Below, piece by piece: positions 25,351 to 33,434 of a stretch of DNA of 64,000 nt. Numbering within the stretch: the first letter of the stretch is position 1; the number at the start of each line of letters is the position of its first letter. Location of the stretch: positions 275,617 through 339,616 of the forward strand of contig NZ_KB899910.1 in assembly GCF_000378465.1 (NCBI RefSeq), given 5' to 3'. A program made the position numbers and the translations under genes. The notes beneath the pieces are model-generated. The model was not told where the DNA came from and made no database searches. It saw nothing but the letters and a program-made list of their open reading frames with translations. The DNA is from Elioraea tepidiphila DSM 17972 (GTDB lineage Bacteria; Pseudomonadota; Alphaproteobacteria; Acetobacterales; Acetobacteraceae).

Positions 25351-25653
25351 TCAGCGCTCGGCATCCACCACCAGGGCCGTGGCCGGGAAGGCCGGATCCT
25401 GGCCGCGCGCATAGGCCTCGAGCACGCGCTCGGACGGGATCTTGCGCTGGACCTCGCCCTGCGCATCGAAGAACTCGATGACCACCATCGAGGCCTTGAG
25501 GTCGAAGCGCATCGCCGGATTGGTCAGGGGCACGGCCTTGCCGACGGTGGTCTGCGGCATGGCGGCAATGTCGTCGGGCATGGCCGCGGGAACCGCGCGC
25601 GCCATGGGCGAGGACGGCGGAAGGGAGACCGGACGGGTCGCTTCAACGATCAT
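25351..25653 (-). CDS. Small protein of unknown function, FlaG-like C-terminal motif
   Basis: 100 residues from ATG 25653 (an upstream ATG at 25704 would give 117). The conserved-looking part is NPAMRFDLKASMVVIEFFDAQGEVQRKIPSERVLEAYARG. Its pattern of beta-strand plus IPSE/xLEAY resembles the FlaG-type tail of flagellar proteins, but no flagellar gene is nearby. The N-terminal half is Pro/Ala-rich and probably disordered. It lies 128 bases after the NTF2-fold gene and could be the last cistron of the minus operon. Confidence 0.55.
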   Translation of the reverse strand: MIVEATRPVSLPPSSPMARAVPAAMPDDIAAMPQTTVGKAVPLTNPAMRFDLKASMVVIEFFDAQGEVQRKIPSERVLEAYARGQDPAFPATALVVDAER

Positions 25654-25781
25654 CGTATGCCTGCCTGGGCCAAGGCCCTCCTTGGGCGGTGACGCCGTGT
25701 CCACGTCGCCTGGCCGACGCGGCGCGACCGCTGGCTAGACGACGCCAGTGGGCAGACTGGAGGATAAACGTAAAGGAAGGG

Positions 25782-26231
25782 TTAACGCGCAGCGACGCGG
25801 CGTGCGATCGCCCTGATGGCCATGCCCAGAAGGGGAAGCCGTGCGTATACCTGCATTCCGGCGTCCCAGTGATCGACATGGGCGGACACGAGCCCGTCCG
25901 GTGCGAAGCCGATCTCGCTCACGCCGTCGATCGTCCGCGCCCCGCCACCGCGGCCGTAGCTGAAGGTCCAGCGCAGATACCCGGCAGCGATGCCGAGCGC
26001 ATGGTCGGTGACGACGAAGCGCGGCTCGGCGACGGTTGCGAACATGTGCCGCAGCATGCGCTCGAAGGCGTCGCGACCACGGATCTCCTGGAACGGATCG
26101 CGGAAGCGGATGTCCGCGGCAGCGAGCCCGACCAGCGTCGGGACCGTCTCCGGCGTCAGCCCCTGCCAGGCCTCGCCCCACGCCCTGAGCGCGCCGGCGC
26201 GCGGATCGCGCGCCAGGTCCTCGAATCTCAT
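25782..26231 (-). CDS. NTF2-fold (SnoaL-like) protein
   Basis: 149 residues, compact alpha+beta cone. Helical N-terminus, then ADIRFRDPFQEIRGRDAFERMLRHMF, typical of the nuclear-transport-factor-2/SnoaL superfamily, and the strand FAPDGLVSAHVDHWD. Members of this subgroup are encoded next to SDR and FeS-photolyase genes in light-responsive clusters. They may be small enzymes or ligand-binding proteins. The start overlaps the SDR stop (ATGA). The C-terminus ends in a basic helix, RAIARRVAAR. Confidence 0.8.
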   Translation of the reverse strand: MRFEDLARDPRAGALRAWGEAWQGLTPETVPTLVGLAAADIRFRDPFQEIRGRDAFERMLRHMFATVAEPRFVVTDHALGIAAGYLRWTFSYGRGGGARTIDGVSEIGFAPDGLVSAHVDHWDAGMQVYARLPLLGMAIRAIARRVAAR

Positions 26232-27007
26232 CGTCGTTGTGTCGTCCGTCCCACCACCGGGAAGTATAGCGCATAGGGCAGGATGCGCATCAGCTTCAGG
26301 ATGGCCGCGAAGCGGCGCGGGAAGGCGATCTCGAAGCGGCCGCGCGCGAGCCCGTCGGCGATCCGTTTCGCCGCGGCCTCGACCGGCATCAGGAACGGCA
26401 TCGGGAAGTCGTTGCGGTCGGTCAGCGGCGTCTTCACGAAGCCCGGGTTGATGACGTTGATCATCACGCCCGTCTGGTCGAGGTCGAATTTGAGGCTCTC
26501 GGCCATGGCGATCAGTGCGGCCTTGGTGGCGGAGTAGGCGATCGCGCGCGGCAGGCCGCGATAGCCGGCGACCGAGGAGACGATCGCGATCTGGCCCGTG
26601 CCGCGCGCGATCATCGCCGGCATGACGGAAGCGAGCGCGATCGCGGTGCCGTCGATGTTCACCCGCACCTGGCGCGAGAAGGCATCGAGATCGAAGCGTT
26701 GGGCGCTGTCGTGGATGTAGGTGCCCGCGTTCAGCACCGCGAGCGCGATCGGCCTGCCGGTCTCGGTCTGCGCGCGGTGCACGGCCGCGGAGACCGCCTG
26801 GGCATCGGTGACATCGGCCGGTGCGGCGATAACGCGGCCCTTCGCCTCGGCCGCGAGGGCCGCCAGCTCCGCCTCGCGCCGCGCGGTCGCGACGACGGTC
26901 CAGCCGCGTTCGACGAGCTCCAGCGCGAGTTGCCGGCCGATCCCCGAGGAGGCGCCGGTGATCCAGGCGAGCCCGTCCTCGGGCCTGGCGGGGCGCGGCC
27001 TGCTCAT
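26228..27007 (-). CDS. Short-chain dehydrogenase/reductase (classical)
   Basis: 259 residues. The Rossmann motif TGASSGIG is near residue 17, NAG at NAGTYIHD, the catalytic Ser in AIVSSVAG, and Tyr-x3-Lys in AYSATKAA are all intact, so it should be an active NAD(P)-dependent oxidoreductase. The C-terminal extension with FPRRFAAILKLMRILPYALYF suggests membrane contact and a lipid-like substrate. It overlaps both neighbours by 4 bases and sits between the FeS photolyase and the NTF2-fold gene, so it belongs to the light-stress operon. Confidence 0.92.
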   Translation of the reverse strand: MSRPRPARPEDGLAWITGASSGIGRQLALELVERGWTVVATARREAELAALAAEAKGRVIAAPADVTDAQAVSAAVHRAQTETGRPIALAVLNAGTYIHDSAQRFDLDAFSRQVRVNIDGTAIALASVMPAMIARGTGQIAIVSSVAGYRGLPRAIAYSATKAALIAMAESLKFDLDQTGVMINVINPGFVKTPLTDRNDFPMPFLMPVEAAAKRIADGLARGRFEIAFPRRFAAILKLMRILPYALYFPVVGRTTQRR

Positions 27008-28554
27008 GCCGCGGCCGCCTTGCGCGGAGCGACCCGGTCGAGAAACGCCGTCGCCTGACGCCGCATCGCCGCCACCTTCGCGCCGTCCATCCGATCCATG
27101 GTCCGGTACATCTGCGCCATCCTCGGGTTGCTCGCGAAGCGCGCGCGGTGGCGGGCGAGGAAATCCCAGTAGAGCGCGTTGAACGGACAGGCGCGCTCGC
27201 CCACCGCCTCGCGCACATCGTAGCGGCAGTGCCGGCAGTGATCGCTCATCCGGTCGATATACTTGCCGGATGCCGCGTAGGGTTTCGAGGCCATGATCCC
27301 GCCATCGGCATGGATCGCCATGCCGTGCGTGTTCGGCAGCTCCACCCACTCGAAGGCATCGGCATAGACGCACAGGTACCAGTCGTTCACCTCGGCCGGA
27401 TCGATGCCGGCAAGCAGGGCGAAGTTGCCGGTCACCATCAGCCGCTGGATATGGTGCGCGTAGGCGAGGTCGCGCGTCTGGCGCACCACGGCGTCGAGGC
27501 ACGCCATGCTGCTGTCGGCGGTCCAGTAGAACGCCGGCAGGGACCGGTCCGCGCCGAGCGCGTTCAGCCGCGCGTACTCGGGCATCTTCAGCCAATAGAG
27601 GCCGCGCACGTATTCGCGCCAGCCGAGAATCTGGCGGATGAATCCTTCGACCGCGTTCAGCGGCGCCCGCCCCTCGCGCCATGCCGCCTCGGCACCCCGA
27701 CAGACATCCAATGGCAGCAAGAGACCGAGATTCAGACTGGTCGAGAGCAGCGAGTGGAACAGCGTGCTCTCGCCCTCGGCCATCGCGTCCTGGTAATCGC
27801 CGAACCGCGGCAGGCGGTCGGCGATGAAGCGGTCGAGCGCGGCCTCGGCGTCCTTGGCCGTGACGGGCCAGGCGAACGACTCAAGCCCGCCCCAATGATC
27901 CGGGAACCGCGCCGCGACGAGATCGATCACCTCGCGCGTGATCGCGTCCGGCTCGACGCGGAACGGCGCCGGCGGATGCACGTCGTCCGGCAGGCGCTTG
28001 CGATTCTCGGCGTCCAGGTTCCACCGCCCACCCGCCGGCGCATCGCCGTCCATCAGCAGACCGGTGCGGCGGCGCATCTCGCGGTAGAAGTACTCCATGC
28101 GCAGCGCCTTGCGGCCCTCGGCCCACGCGGCGAACTCGGCAATCGAGCAGATGAAGCGCGTGTCGTCGAGAATCGCCACCGGCACGCCGGCCGCCTCTCC
28201 CCAGCCGCGCATGTCCTCGCGCACGCGCCACTCGCCCGGCTCGGTCGCGACGATGCGCGTCGGTCGATGACGCGCCACGGCGCGCATCACCTCGCCGCGC
28301 AGGGTCCCGCTGTTGTCCGCATCGTCGAGCCGCACATAGTCCACGCGCACACCGCGCGCGGCGAGCGCGCGCGCGAAGTGCCGCATCGCCGAGAGCACCA
28401 GCGCGATCTTCTGGCGGTGGTGGCGGACATAGGTGCACTCGCCGATCACCTCGGCCATCAGCACCACGTCGCGCGCCGGGTCGAGATCGGCGAGGGCCGA
28501 GAGCGTGCGCGAGCACTGGTCGCCCAGCACCACGCGCAGGACAGGTTGGCTCAC
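27004..28554 (-). CDS. FeS-containing cryptochrome/(6-4) photolyase (FeS-BCP family)
   Basis: 516 residues. It starts LRVVLGDQCS, the hallmark of this prokaryotic cryptochrome/photolyase group. Four cysteines for a 4Fe-4S cluster are at about 352, 440, 443 and 456 (ACLDAV, CRHC, ACPFN), matching the spacing known for Agrobacterium PhrB. The FAD and DNA pocket includes FIRQILGWREYVRGLYW, HHIQRLMVTGNFALL and DWYLCVYADAFEWVELPNTHGM. The family repairs (6-4) photoproducts and/or senses blue light. It is the third gene of a five-gene overlapping operon that converges on the CPD photolyase operon. Confidence 0.96.
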   Translation of the reverse strand: MSQPVLRVVLGDQCSRTLSALADLDPARDVVLMAEVIGECTYVRHHRQKIALVLSAMRHFARALAARGVRVDYVRLDDADNSGTLRGEVMRAVARHRPTRIVATEPGEWRVREDMRGWGEAAGVPVAILDDTRFICSIAEFAAWAEGRKALRMEYFYREMRRRTGLLMDGDAPAGGRWNLDAENRKRLPDDVHPPAPFRVEPDAITREVIDLVAARFPDHWGGLESFAWPVTAKDAEAALDRFIADRLPRFGDYQDAMAEGESTLFHSLLSTSLNLGLLLPLDVCRGAEAAWREGRAPLNAVEGFIRQILGWREYVRGLYWLKMPEYARLNALGADRSLPAFYWTADSSMACLDAVVRQTRDLAYAHHIQRLMVTGNFALLAGIDPAEVNDWYLCVYADAFEWVELPNTHGMAIHADGGIMASKPYAASGKYIDRMSDHCRHCRYDVREAVGERACPFNALYWDFLARHRARFASNPRMAQMYRTMDRMDGAKVAAMRRQATAFLDRVAPRKAAAA

Positions 28555-29201
28555 GTGCGCACGTAGCGAATGGTCGAGCCGTCTTCGCCGGCGAACGACA
28601 GGCCCGACCAGGCACCGGCGCGGTCGTACCAGATGTCGAGCGTGAGATCGCCCGAGACGCGGAAGCGTCGCGCCGGTGCCGTGCTGCCACCGATCGAGAT
28701 CGCCTCCTCGCCGAGATCCTCGATCGTCGTGCCGAGCAGCCGCCCGCCCTGGGTGTCGATCTTCTGCGTGCGCAGGAAGCGCGCGTGCCAGTAGGAGGTC
28801 GAGGCCGCATCGCCCGGCGCGACGTAACGTCCGCCCTCGGTGCCCTCGACCGCGATCCCGTCGCCCGCGGCGCGCGCCTGCACGCGATAGGGCCGGCCGT
28901 TCCGGTCGGTGCTGCTATCGATCAGCAGCAGCCGCTCGCCCGTCCAGCGCTCCGTGTTGCGGTGGCTGTATCGGTAAACGGGGATGCCGAGCACGCGCAC
29001 GGCGAGCTCGATCGCGATCTCGACCCTGACCGCCTCGCCCTCGGCGGTGAAAGCGAGGGTGTGGGTGCCGATCGCGCTGTCGTTGCGCAGCACGCGGAAA
29101 GCGAGCCGTCCGCTCTCGGGGATCGCCGCGGTCAGCGGCGCGGCCATCAGCGCGCCCGGTGCGAGCGCCAGTCCGGCGAGAAACGGTCTCCGTCCGATCA
29201 T
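28551..29201 (-). CDS. Exported DUF6134-like protein
   Basis: 216 residues. Signal peptide of Tat/Sec type (MIGRRPFLAGLALAPG...), cleaved around residue 26. The mature part is beta-rich and matches the pattern of DUF6134: FRVLRNDSAIGTHTLAF near the start, HRNTERWTGERLLLIDSSTDRNG, and a C-terminal RFRVSGDLTLDIWYD. It may be a periplasmic lipid-binding beta-protein, but no function is established. It overlaps the upstream SDR stop and the downstream photolyase start by 4 bases each. GAGCAAGGG precedes the ATG. Confidence 0.75.
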   Translation of the reverse strand: MIGRRPFLAGLALAPGALMAAPLTAAIPESGRLAFRVLRNDSAIGTHTLAFTAEGEAVRVEIAIELAVRVLGIPVYRYSHRNTERWTGERLLLIDSSTDRNGRPYRVQARAAGDGIAVEGTEGGRYVAPGDAASTSYWHARFLRTQKIDTQGGRLLGTTIEDLGEEAISIGGSTAPARRFRVSGDLTLDIWYDRAGAWSGLSFAGEDGSTIRYVRT

Positions 29202-29920
29202 CCCTTGCTCCTGATGCTTGCGCGCCCGCCATCCACGCCGATCACCTGCCCGGTGATCCAGCCGCTCTCGGCGCCGAGCAGGAAGGCGGCCAGCGCCGCC
29301 GCGTCCTCCGGCTCGCCGAGGCGCGGGATCGGATGCTGGGCCGCGATCGCCTTGGCCATCGCGGCATTGCCGGTGAGCGGCGCCGCCATGGCCGTGCGCG
29401 TCAGGCTCGGCGCAATGCAGTTGACGCGCACCGCGGGGGCGAGTTCCGCCGCCAGCGCGACCGTGAGCCCCTCGACCGCCGCCTTCACCGGGCCGATGAC
29501 CGAGTGGTTCGGGAATCCCGCGCGCGCCGCGACCGAGCTGAACAGCACGACAGCCCCCTGCCCGGCTTTCAACGCCTCCGCCGCCAGGGCGACGGCGCGC
29601 GCGGCGGCAAGCACGTTCAGCCGGTAGGCGTCCAGATGATCGGCGCTGGTCACGCGGCCGAGCGGCTTCAGCACGATCGAGCCGACGCAGAACGCCAGAC
29701 CGGAGAGACGTCCATCCGGTGCGGCCGCCGCCACGGTGCGCGCAAGCGCCGTGTCGTCGAGGACATCCGAGACCGAGAACGGCACCCCGAGCTCTGCCGC
29801 GAGCGCACCGAGGGCCGTGGCATCGCGCGCGGCCAAGTGCACGGGACGGCCCGATCCGACAAGCCGCCGCGCCAGCGCGCCGCCGATCCCGCCCGTGGCC
29901 CCGAACACCAGCACCGTCAC
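29198..29920 (-). CDS. SDR-family protein lacking the catalytic tyrosine
   Basis: 240 residues from GTG 29920 (GTG 29935 is an alternative). The cofactor motif FGATGGIGGALA and the DGG-type C-terminus (VIGVDGG) are normal. The catalytic Ser is at about 128-129, but the position 13 residues on, where Tyr of Tyr-x3-Lys belongs, is Ile142 (VIGPVK, Lys146 present). It either uses a different acid/base or is a binding protein. It is the first gene of the minus light-stress operon, and its stop overlaps the DUF6134-like gene. Confidence 0.85.
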   Translation of the reverse strand: MTVLVFGATGGIGGALARRLVGSGRPVHLAARDATALGALAAELGVPFSVSDVLDDTALARTVAAAAPDGRLSGLAFCVGSIVLKPLGRVTSADHLDAYRLNVLAAARAVALAAEALKAGQGAVVLFSSVAARAGFPNHSVIGPVKAAVEGLTVALAAELAPAVRVNCIAPSLTRTAMAAPLTGNAAMAKAIAAQHPIPRLGEPEDAAALAAFLLGAESGWITGQVIGVDGGRASIRSKG

Positions 29921-30083
29921 CGCACACCCCCGCACTTACGGCGATCACTTGGGCGCGACCGCGCCAGCCGCGAGGCTCCCCTGACACGTATGTGATTCCG
30001 GCATGGCCCGGGGCAGACGGGCGGGGCCGTTCCGTGCCATGGTCGCCCAGCCGATCCGGCCCCGGGATCCAGCGTCACGTTCC

Positions 30084-30617
30084 ATGCGCCAGCTTCTGCT
30101 TCTCCGCCACGCCAAGTCCTCCTGGGACGATCCGTCGCTGCCGGATCACGACCGCCCCCTGAATGCACGCGGACGGGCGGACGCCGCCGCCATGGGCAGC
30201 GAGATGCGCGGCCTCGGCCTCGCGCCCGACATCGTGCTGGTCTCCTCGGCGCGGCGCACGCAGGAGACGCTGGCGCTGATCGAGCCGTTCGACGACAGCC
30301 CGGTGATCGACACTCTGGAGGCGCTCTACCTCGCACCTGCGCGCAAGCTGCTCGACCTGCTGCACGCGGTGCCCGAGACCGCGCGCAGCGTGCTGGTGAT
30401 CGGCCACAATCCCGGGCTGCACAATCTCGCGCTGGCGCTCGCCGGCCCGACGGCGATGGCGCGCGGCGGCATCGATGCGCTGCGGCTCGCCGAACGCTAC
30501 CCGACCGCCGCGCTCGCCGAGTTCGCGGTGGCCACACCCTGGTGGGGCCTCGCCGAGGGCAATGCGCGCCTGGTGCGCTTCGTCTGCCCGCGCGACCTGC
30601 CGAAAACCGCGCCGTGA
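30084..30617 (+). CDS. SixA-type histidine phosphatase
   Basis: 177 residues, histidine phosphatase superfamily. The catalytic RHA motif opens the protein (LLLLRHAKSSW), with SSARRTQETL and the second His in LVIGHNPGLHNLA. SixA acts on phospho-histidine of phosphorelay or phosphotransferase proteins. The start is at the conserved MRQLLLLRHAK. The GTG of the next gene overlaps its TGA, coupling it to a CHAD-domain protein, a pairing seen in several proteobacteria. Confidence 0.92.
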   Translation: MRQLLLLRHAKSSWDDPSLPDHDRPLNARGRADAAAMGSEMRGLGLAPDIVLVSSARRTQETLALIEPFDDSPVIDTLEALYLAPARKLLDLLHAVPETARSVLVIGHNPGLHNLALALAGPTAMARGGIDALRLAERYPTAALAEFAVATPWWGLAEGNARLVRFVCPRDLPKTAP

Positions 30618-32182
30618 GCCCCGACGCCTCAGGTGCCGCGCCGCATATCGAGGCGCCCGAGGCCCGCGTGGTGGTGTTCGAACTCGCGGTCGCGCCGGAG
30701 GCGGCGGCGACGCTGCTGCGCCACCCGGCCTTGGCTGGTCGGCGCCTCGGCCAGGCGCGGAGTGCGGAGGCGACCGTCGTGTTCCACGACACCGCCGAGG
30801 GCGCTCTGGCGGCGGAGGGGCTGGCCCTCGCCGTCGAGCCGCGCGGGCGCGGCGCGGTGCAACGCCTGCTGCGCGGCCTGCCGGGCGAGGATGCGCGCGT
30901 CGAGCCTGCGCGGCCGCCGGCCGCGCTCGCGCAGACCCGCCTCTCCCGCCCCGGACCCGATGCAGCGTCGCTCGTCGGGCTGATCCCGAAATCCGCCGAG
31001 GGAATGCCATTACCGGCCGCCGCGGCCGCCGCGGGCCGGCGCCACACCCTCCGGCTCGCCGGCGGCATGACCGTGACGCTGTTCGCCGGACAGCTCCGTG
31101 CGGTCGCAGCCGAACGCGACATCGCACGCCTGACGCTTGCCGTGCCGGAGCAGTCGCTTGCCGAGGGACTCGACCTGCTGCGCGCGCTCGCCGCCGACCG
31201 ACCGGTCACGGTGCCGGCGGCGAGCCTCGCCGAGGAGGCGCGCGCGGTCGCGCTCGGCGTGCCGCCGCGGCCGCTCTGGCGCGGCCCGCCGGACCTGACC
31301 GGCGCCGCGACCGTGGAGGACGGCGCCCGTCGCGCGATCGGCCAGCTCACGCTCGCACTGCTCGCCGCCGCCCCGGTCGCCGAGGAAGGATCGAATCCCG
31401 AGGGCGTGCACCAGGCGCGTGTGGCGATCCGGCGGCTGCGTTCGGCGCTGACGCTGTTCCGCCCTGCCATCGGCTGCGCGGCCGTCACCGAACTCAAGGA
31501 CCGGCTCGGCACGCTGGCCCGCGCGCTCGGCCCGGCGCGCGACTGGGACGTGTTCATCGCCGGCGCGCTCGGCGAGATCGTCGCGGCGTTTCCACAAGAG
31601 CCGGCCCTTGCGAGCCTCGCCCGCGCCGCCGAGGCCGCGCGCGAATCGGCCTATGCGGAGGTGCGCGCCACCCTGGCGGCGCCCTTCTTCCGGCTGCTGA
31701 CGCTTGATCTCGCCGCGGCGGTGGCTGCCCCACCCTGGCGCGGCGGCGACGCCGCCGAGGCGGCCGTGCTGCGCGACACTCCGCTCGAGGACTTCGCGGC
31801 CGCTGCGCTCAACCGCCGCTACAAGCGCCTGATGCGCGCGGGCGAGGGCTTCGCGCAGCTCGACATCCCGGCGCTGCATCGGCTGCGAATCCAGGCCAAG
31901 CGCATGCGCTACGCGGGCGAGCTGTTCGGCGGCCTCTACGGGGCGAAGAAGCGGCGGCGGTTCCAGAAGGCGGTCGGCGCGGTGCAGGACGCGCTCGGCC
32001 ACCTCAACGACACGGCGGTCGCAGCCGGGCTGATGCGCACGCTTGCCAAGCGCGAGCCGGGCCGCGCCTGGGCCGCCGGGGTGGTGCAGGGCTGGGTCGC
32101 CGCCAAGGCGGCACACGCCCGCGAGGATGCGGCCGAGGCGTGGGAGACCTTCGCCGAGCGCGCGCCGTTCTGGGACGGCTGA
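30614..32182 (+). CDS. CHAD-domain protein with degenerate CYTH-like N-terminus
   Basis: 522 residues from GTG 30614. The C-terminal half (about residue 240 on) is a CHAD domain: VHQARVAIRRLRSALTLFR opens the first helical repeat and LHRLRIQAKRMRYAGELFGGLYG the second. Both carry the conserved His and basic residues that bind polyphosphate. The N-terminal half has the size of a CYTH/triphosphate-tunnel domain but lacks an evident ExExK motif, so it is probably inactive. The protein likely binds polyphosphate granules. Coupling to SixA suggests a phosphate-signalling link. Confidence 0.85.
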   Translation: MSPDASGAAPHIEAPEARVVVFELAVAPEAAATLLRHPALAGRRLGQARSAEATVVFHDTAEGALAAEGLALAVEPRGRGAVQRLLRGLPGEDARVEPARPPAALAQTRLSRPGPDAASLVGLIPKSAEGMPLPAAAAAAGRRHTLRLAGGMTVTLFAGQLRAVAAERDIARLTLAVPEQSLAEGLDLLRALAADRPVTVPAASLAEEARAVALGVPPRPLWRGPPDLTGAATVEDGARRAIGQLTLALLAAAPVAEEGSNPEGVHQARVAIRRLRSALTLFRPAIGCAAVTELKDRLGTLARALGPARDWDVFIAGALGEIVAAFPQEPALASLARAAEAARESAYAEVRATLAAPFFRLLTLDLAAAVAAPPWRGGDAAEAAVLRDTPLEDFAAAALNRRYKRLMRAGEGFAQLDIPALHRLRIQAKRMRYAGELFGGLYGAKKRRRFQKAVGAVQDALGHLNDTAVAAGLMRTLAKREPGRAWAAGVVQGWVAAKAAHAREDAAEAWETFAERAPFWDG

Positions 32183-32187
32183 GGGTG

Positions 32188-33132
32188 TCAGGCCGTTCCC
32201 GCGCTCGGCCGCACGCCCAGGATATGCGCGATTGCGTAGACCAGGTCCGGCCGATTCAGGGTGTAGAAGTGGAACTCGTCGACACCCGCGGCCTGGAGGC
32301 GGCGTACCTGCTCGGCCGCCACCACGGTCGCCACCATGCGCCGCGTCTCCGGATCGCCGTCCAGCCCCTCGAACAGCCGCGCGAGCCAGCCCGGCACCGA
32401 GGCCCCGCACATCGCGCTGAACTTCACGACCTGGGCGAAGTTGGTCACCGGCAGGATGCCAGGGACCAGCGGAACGCTGATCCCAGCAGCGAGACAACGG
32501 TCAAGAAACCGGAGATAAACATCTGTATCGAAAAAATACTGTGTGATCGCACGGGTCGCTCCCGCATCGATCTTGCGCTTGAGATTGTCAAGATCGGCCT
32601 CCGCACTCGCCGCCGCCGGATGGGTCTCGGGATAGGCCGCGACGCTGATCTCGAACGCGCCGATTCGCCCGAGTCCTGCCACCAGGTCGGCGGCATAGGC
32701 ATAGCCCTGCGGATGCGGCTCGTAGGTTGTCACGCCGGCGGGCGGGTCGCCGCGCAGCGCGACGATGTGACGGATGCCGGCCTCCCAGTACGCGCGCGCC
32801 ACCGCATCGACCTCGTCGCGGGTCGCACCGACGCAGGTGAGGTGCGCCGCGGGTGTCAGCGCGGTCTCGGCCGCGATTCGCGTGACCGTCGCATGGGTGC
32901 GCTCGCGCGTCGTGCCGCCCGCGCCGTAGGTGACGGAGACGAATCGCGGGGCGAGCGGTTCCAGGCGCCGGATGCAGCTCCAGAGCTGCTGTTCCAGCGC
33001 CTCGGTCTTGGGCGGGAAGAACTCGAAGGAGAGCTTCGGCACTGGCAGGGCGGGGTCGCCGATCGGCGGCACGGCGCCACGCGGGCCGGCGGCCCAGCGC
33101 GCAAGCACGGAGGGGGAGGTCACAGCGGTCAC
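32188..33132 (-). CDS. metF: Methylenetetrahydrofolate reductase
   Basis: 314 residues from GTG 33132, which has AGGAG about 8 bases upstream. Family motifs are LSFEFFPPKTE near the N-terminus with the catalytic Glu, VSVTYGAGGTTRE, HIVALRGDPP and ITQYFFDTDVYLRFLDRC. The FAD enzyme reduces 5,10-methylene-THF to 5-methyl-THF for methionine synthesis and thus supplies SAM. It stands alone, converging with the CHAD gene 5 bases away. Confidence 0.96.
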   Translation of the reverse strand: MTAVTSPSVLARWAAGPRGAVPPIGDPALPVPKLSFEFFPPKTEALEQQLWSCIRRLEPLAPRFVSVTYGAGGTTRERTHATVTRIAAETALTPAAHLTCVGATRDEVDAVARAYWEAGIRHIVALRGDPPAGVTTYEPHPQGYAYAADLVAGLGRIGAFEISVAAYPETHPAAASAEADLDNLKRKIDAGATRAITQYFFDTDVYLRFLDRCLAAGISVPLVPGILPVTNFAQVVKFSAMCGASVPGWLARLFEGLDGDPETRRMVATVVAAEQVRRLQAAGVDEFHFYTLNRPDLVYAIAHILGVRPSAGTA

Positions 33133-33434
33133 GATCGCGCTCCTGATGGGCCGGGGGCTGAATGGGGCGCGCGCGCCGCGGATGCAAGACCTCGGGTGTC
33201 GGTCCGACGCTTCTCCAGGAGGATGAGGATGGGGAGCAAACTTCATGAGCGGAGCGCATAACCCTTCACTAACATGTATGTGCTACACGCTGCCGTGTGC
33301 CGGTAGGGTGCGGCCCGCGGTCCGTCGCGCGCGCGGTGACGGGTCGCGTCCCCTCCTCCGGCGCGTGCTGACGTGATACGCCTCACACGCGGCTGAGCCG
33401 TTTCGTGCCCATTGTCGTGAGCAGGATCGTCCTG
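33133..33434. other. Divergent intergenic region metF / mlaA
   Basis: 302 bases without a gene. It must hold the promoters for metF (minus) and mlaA (plus). A small hairpin with ACACG/CGTGT arms lies at 33285-33298, next to AT-richer sequence (33259-33285) that could be promoter DNA. No riboswitch could be recognised by eye. Confidence 0.4.

Noticed and set aside
29921..30083. ECF (RpoE/ChrR-type) promoter in front of the minus light-stress operon
   Set aside because: TGATC and TAAGT fragments are present but only 2-3 bases apart, not at the ~16-base spacing required.
33133..33434. SAM- or SAH-type riboswitch upstream of metF
   Set aside because: No conserved core or pseudoknot could be recognised by eye; a covariance-model search (Infernal with Rfam SAM/SAH families) would be needed.
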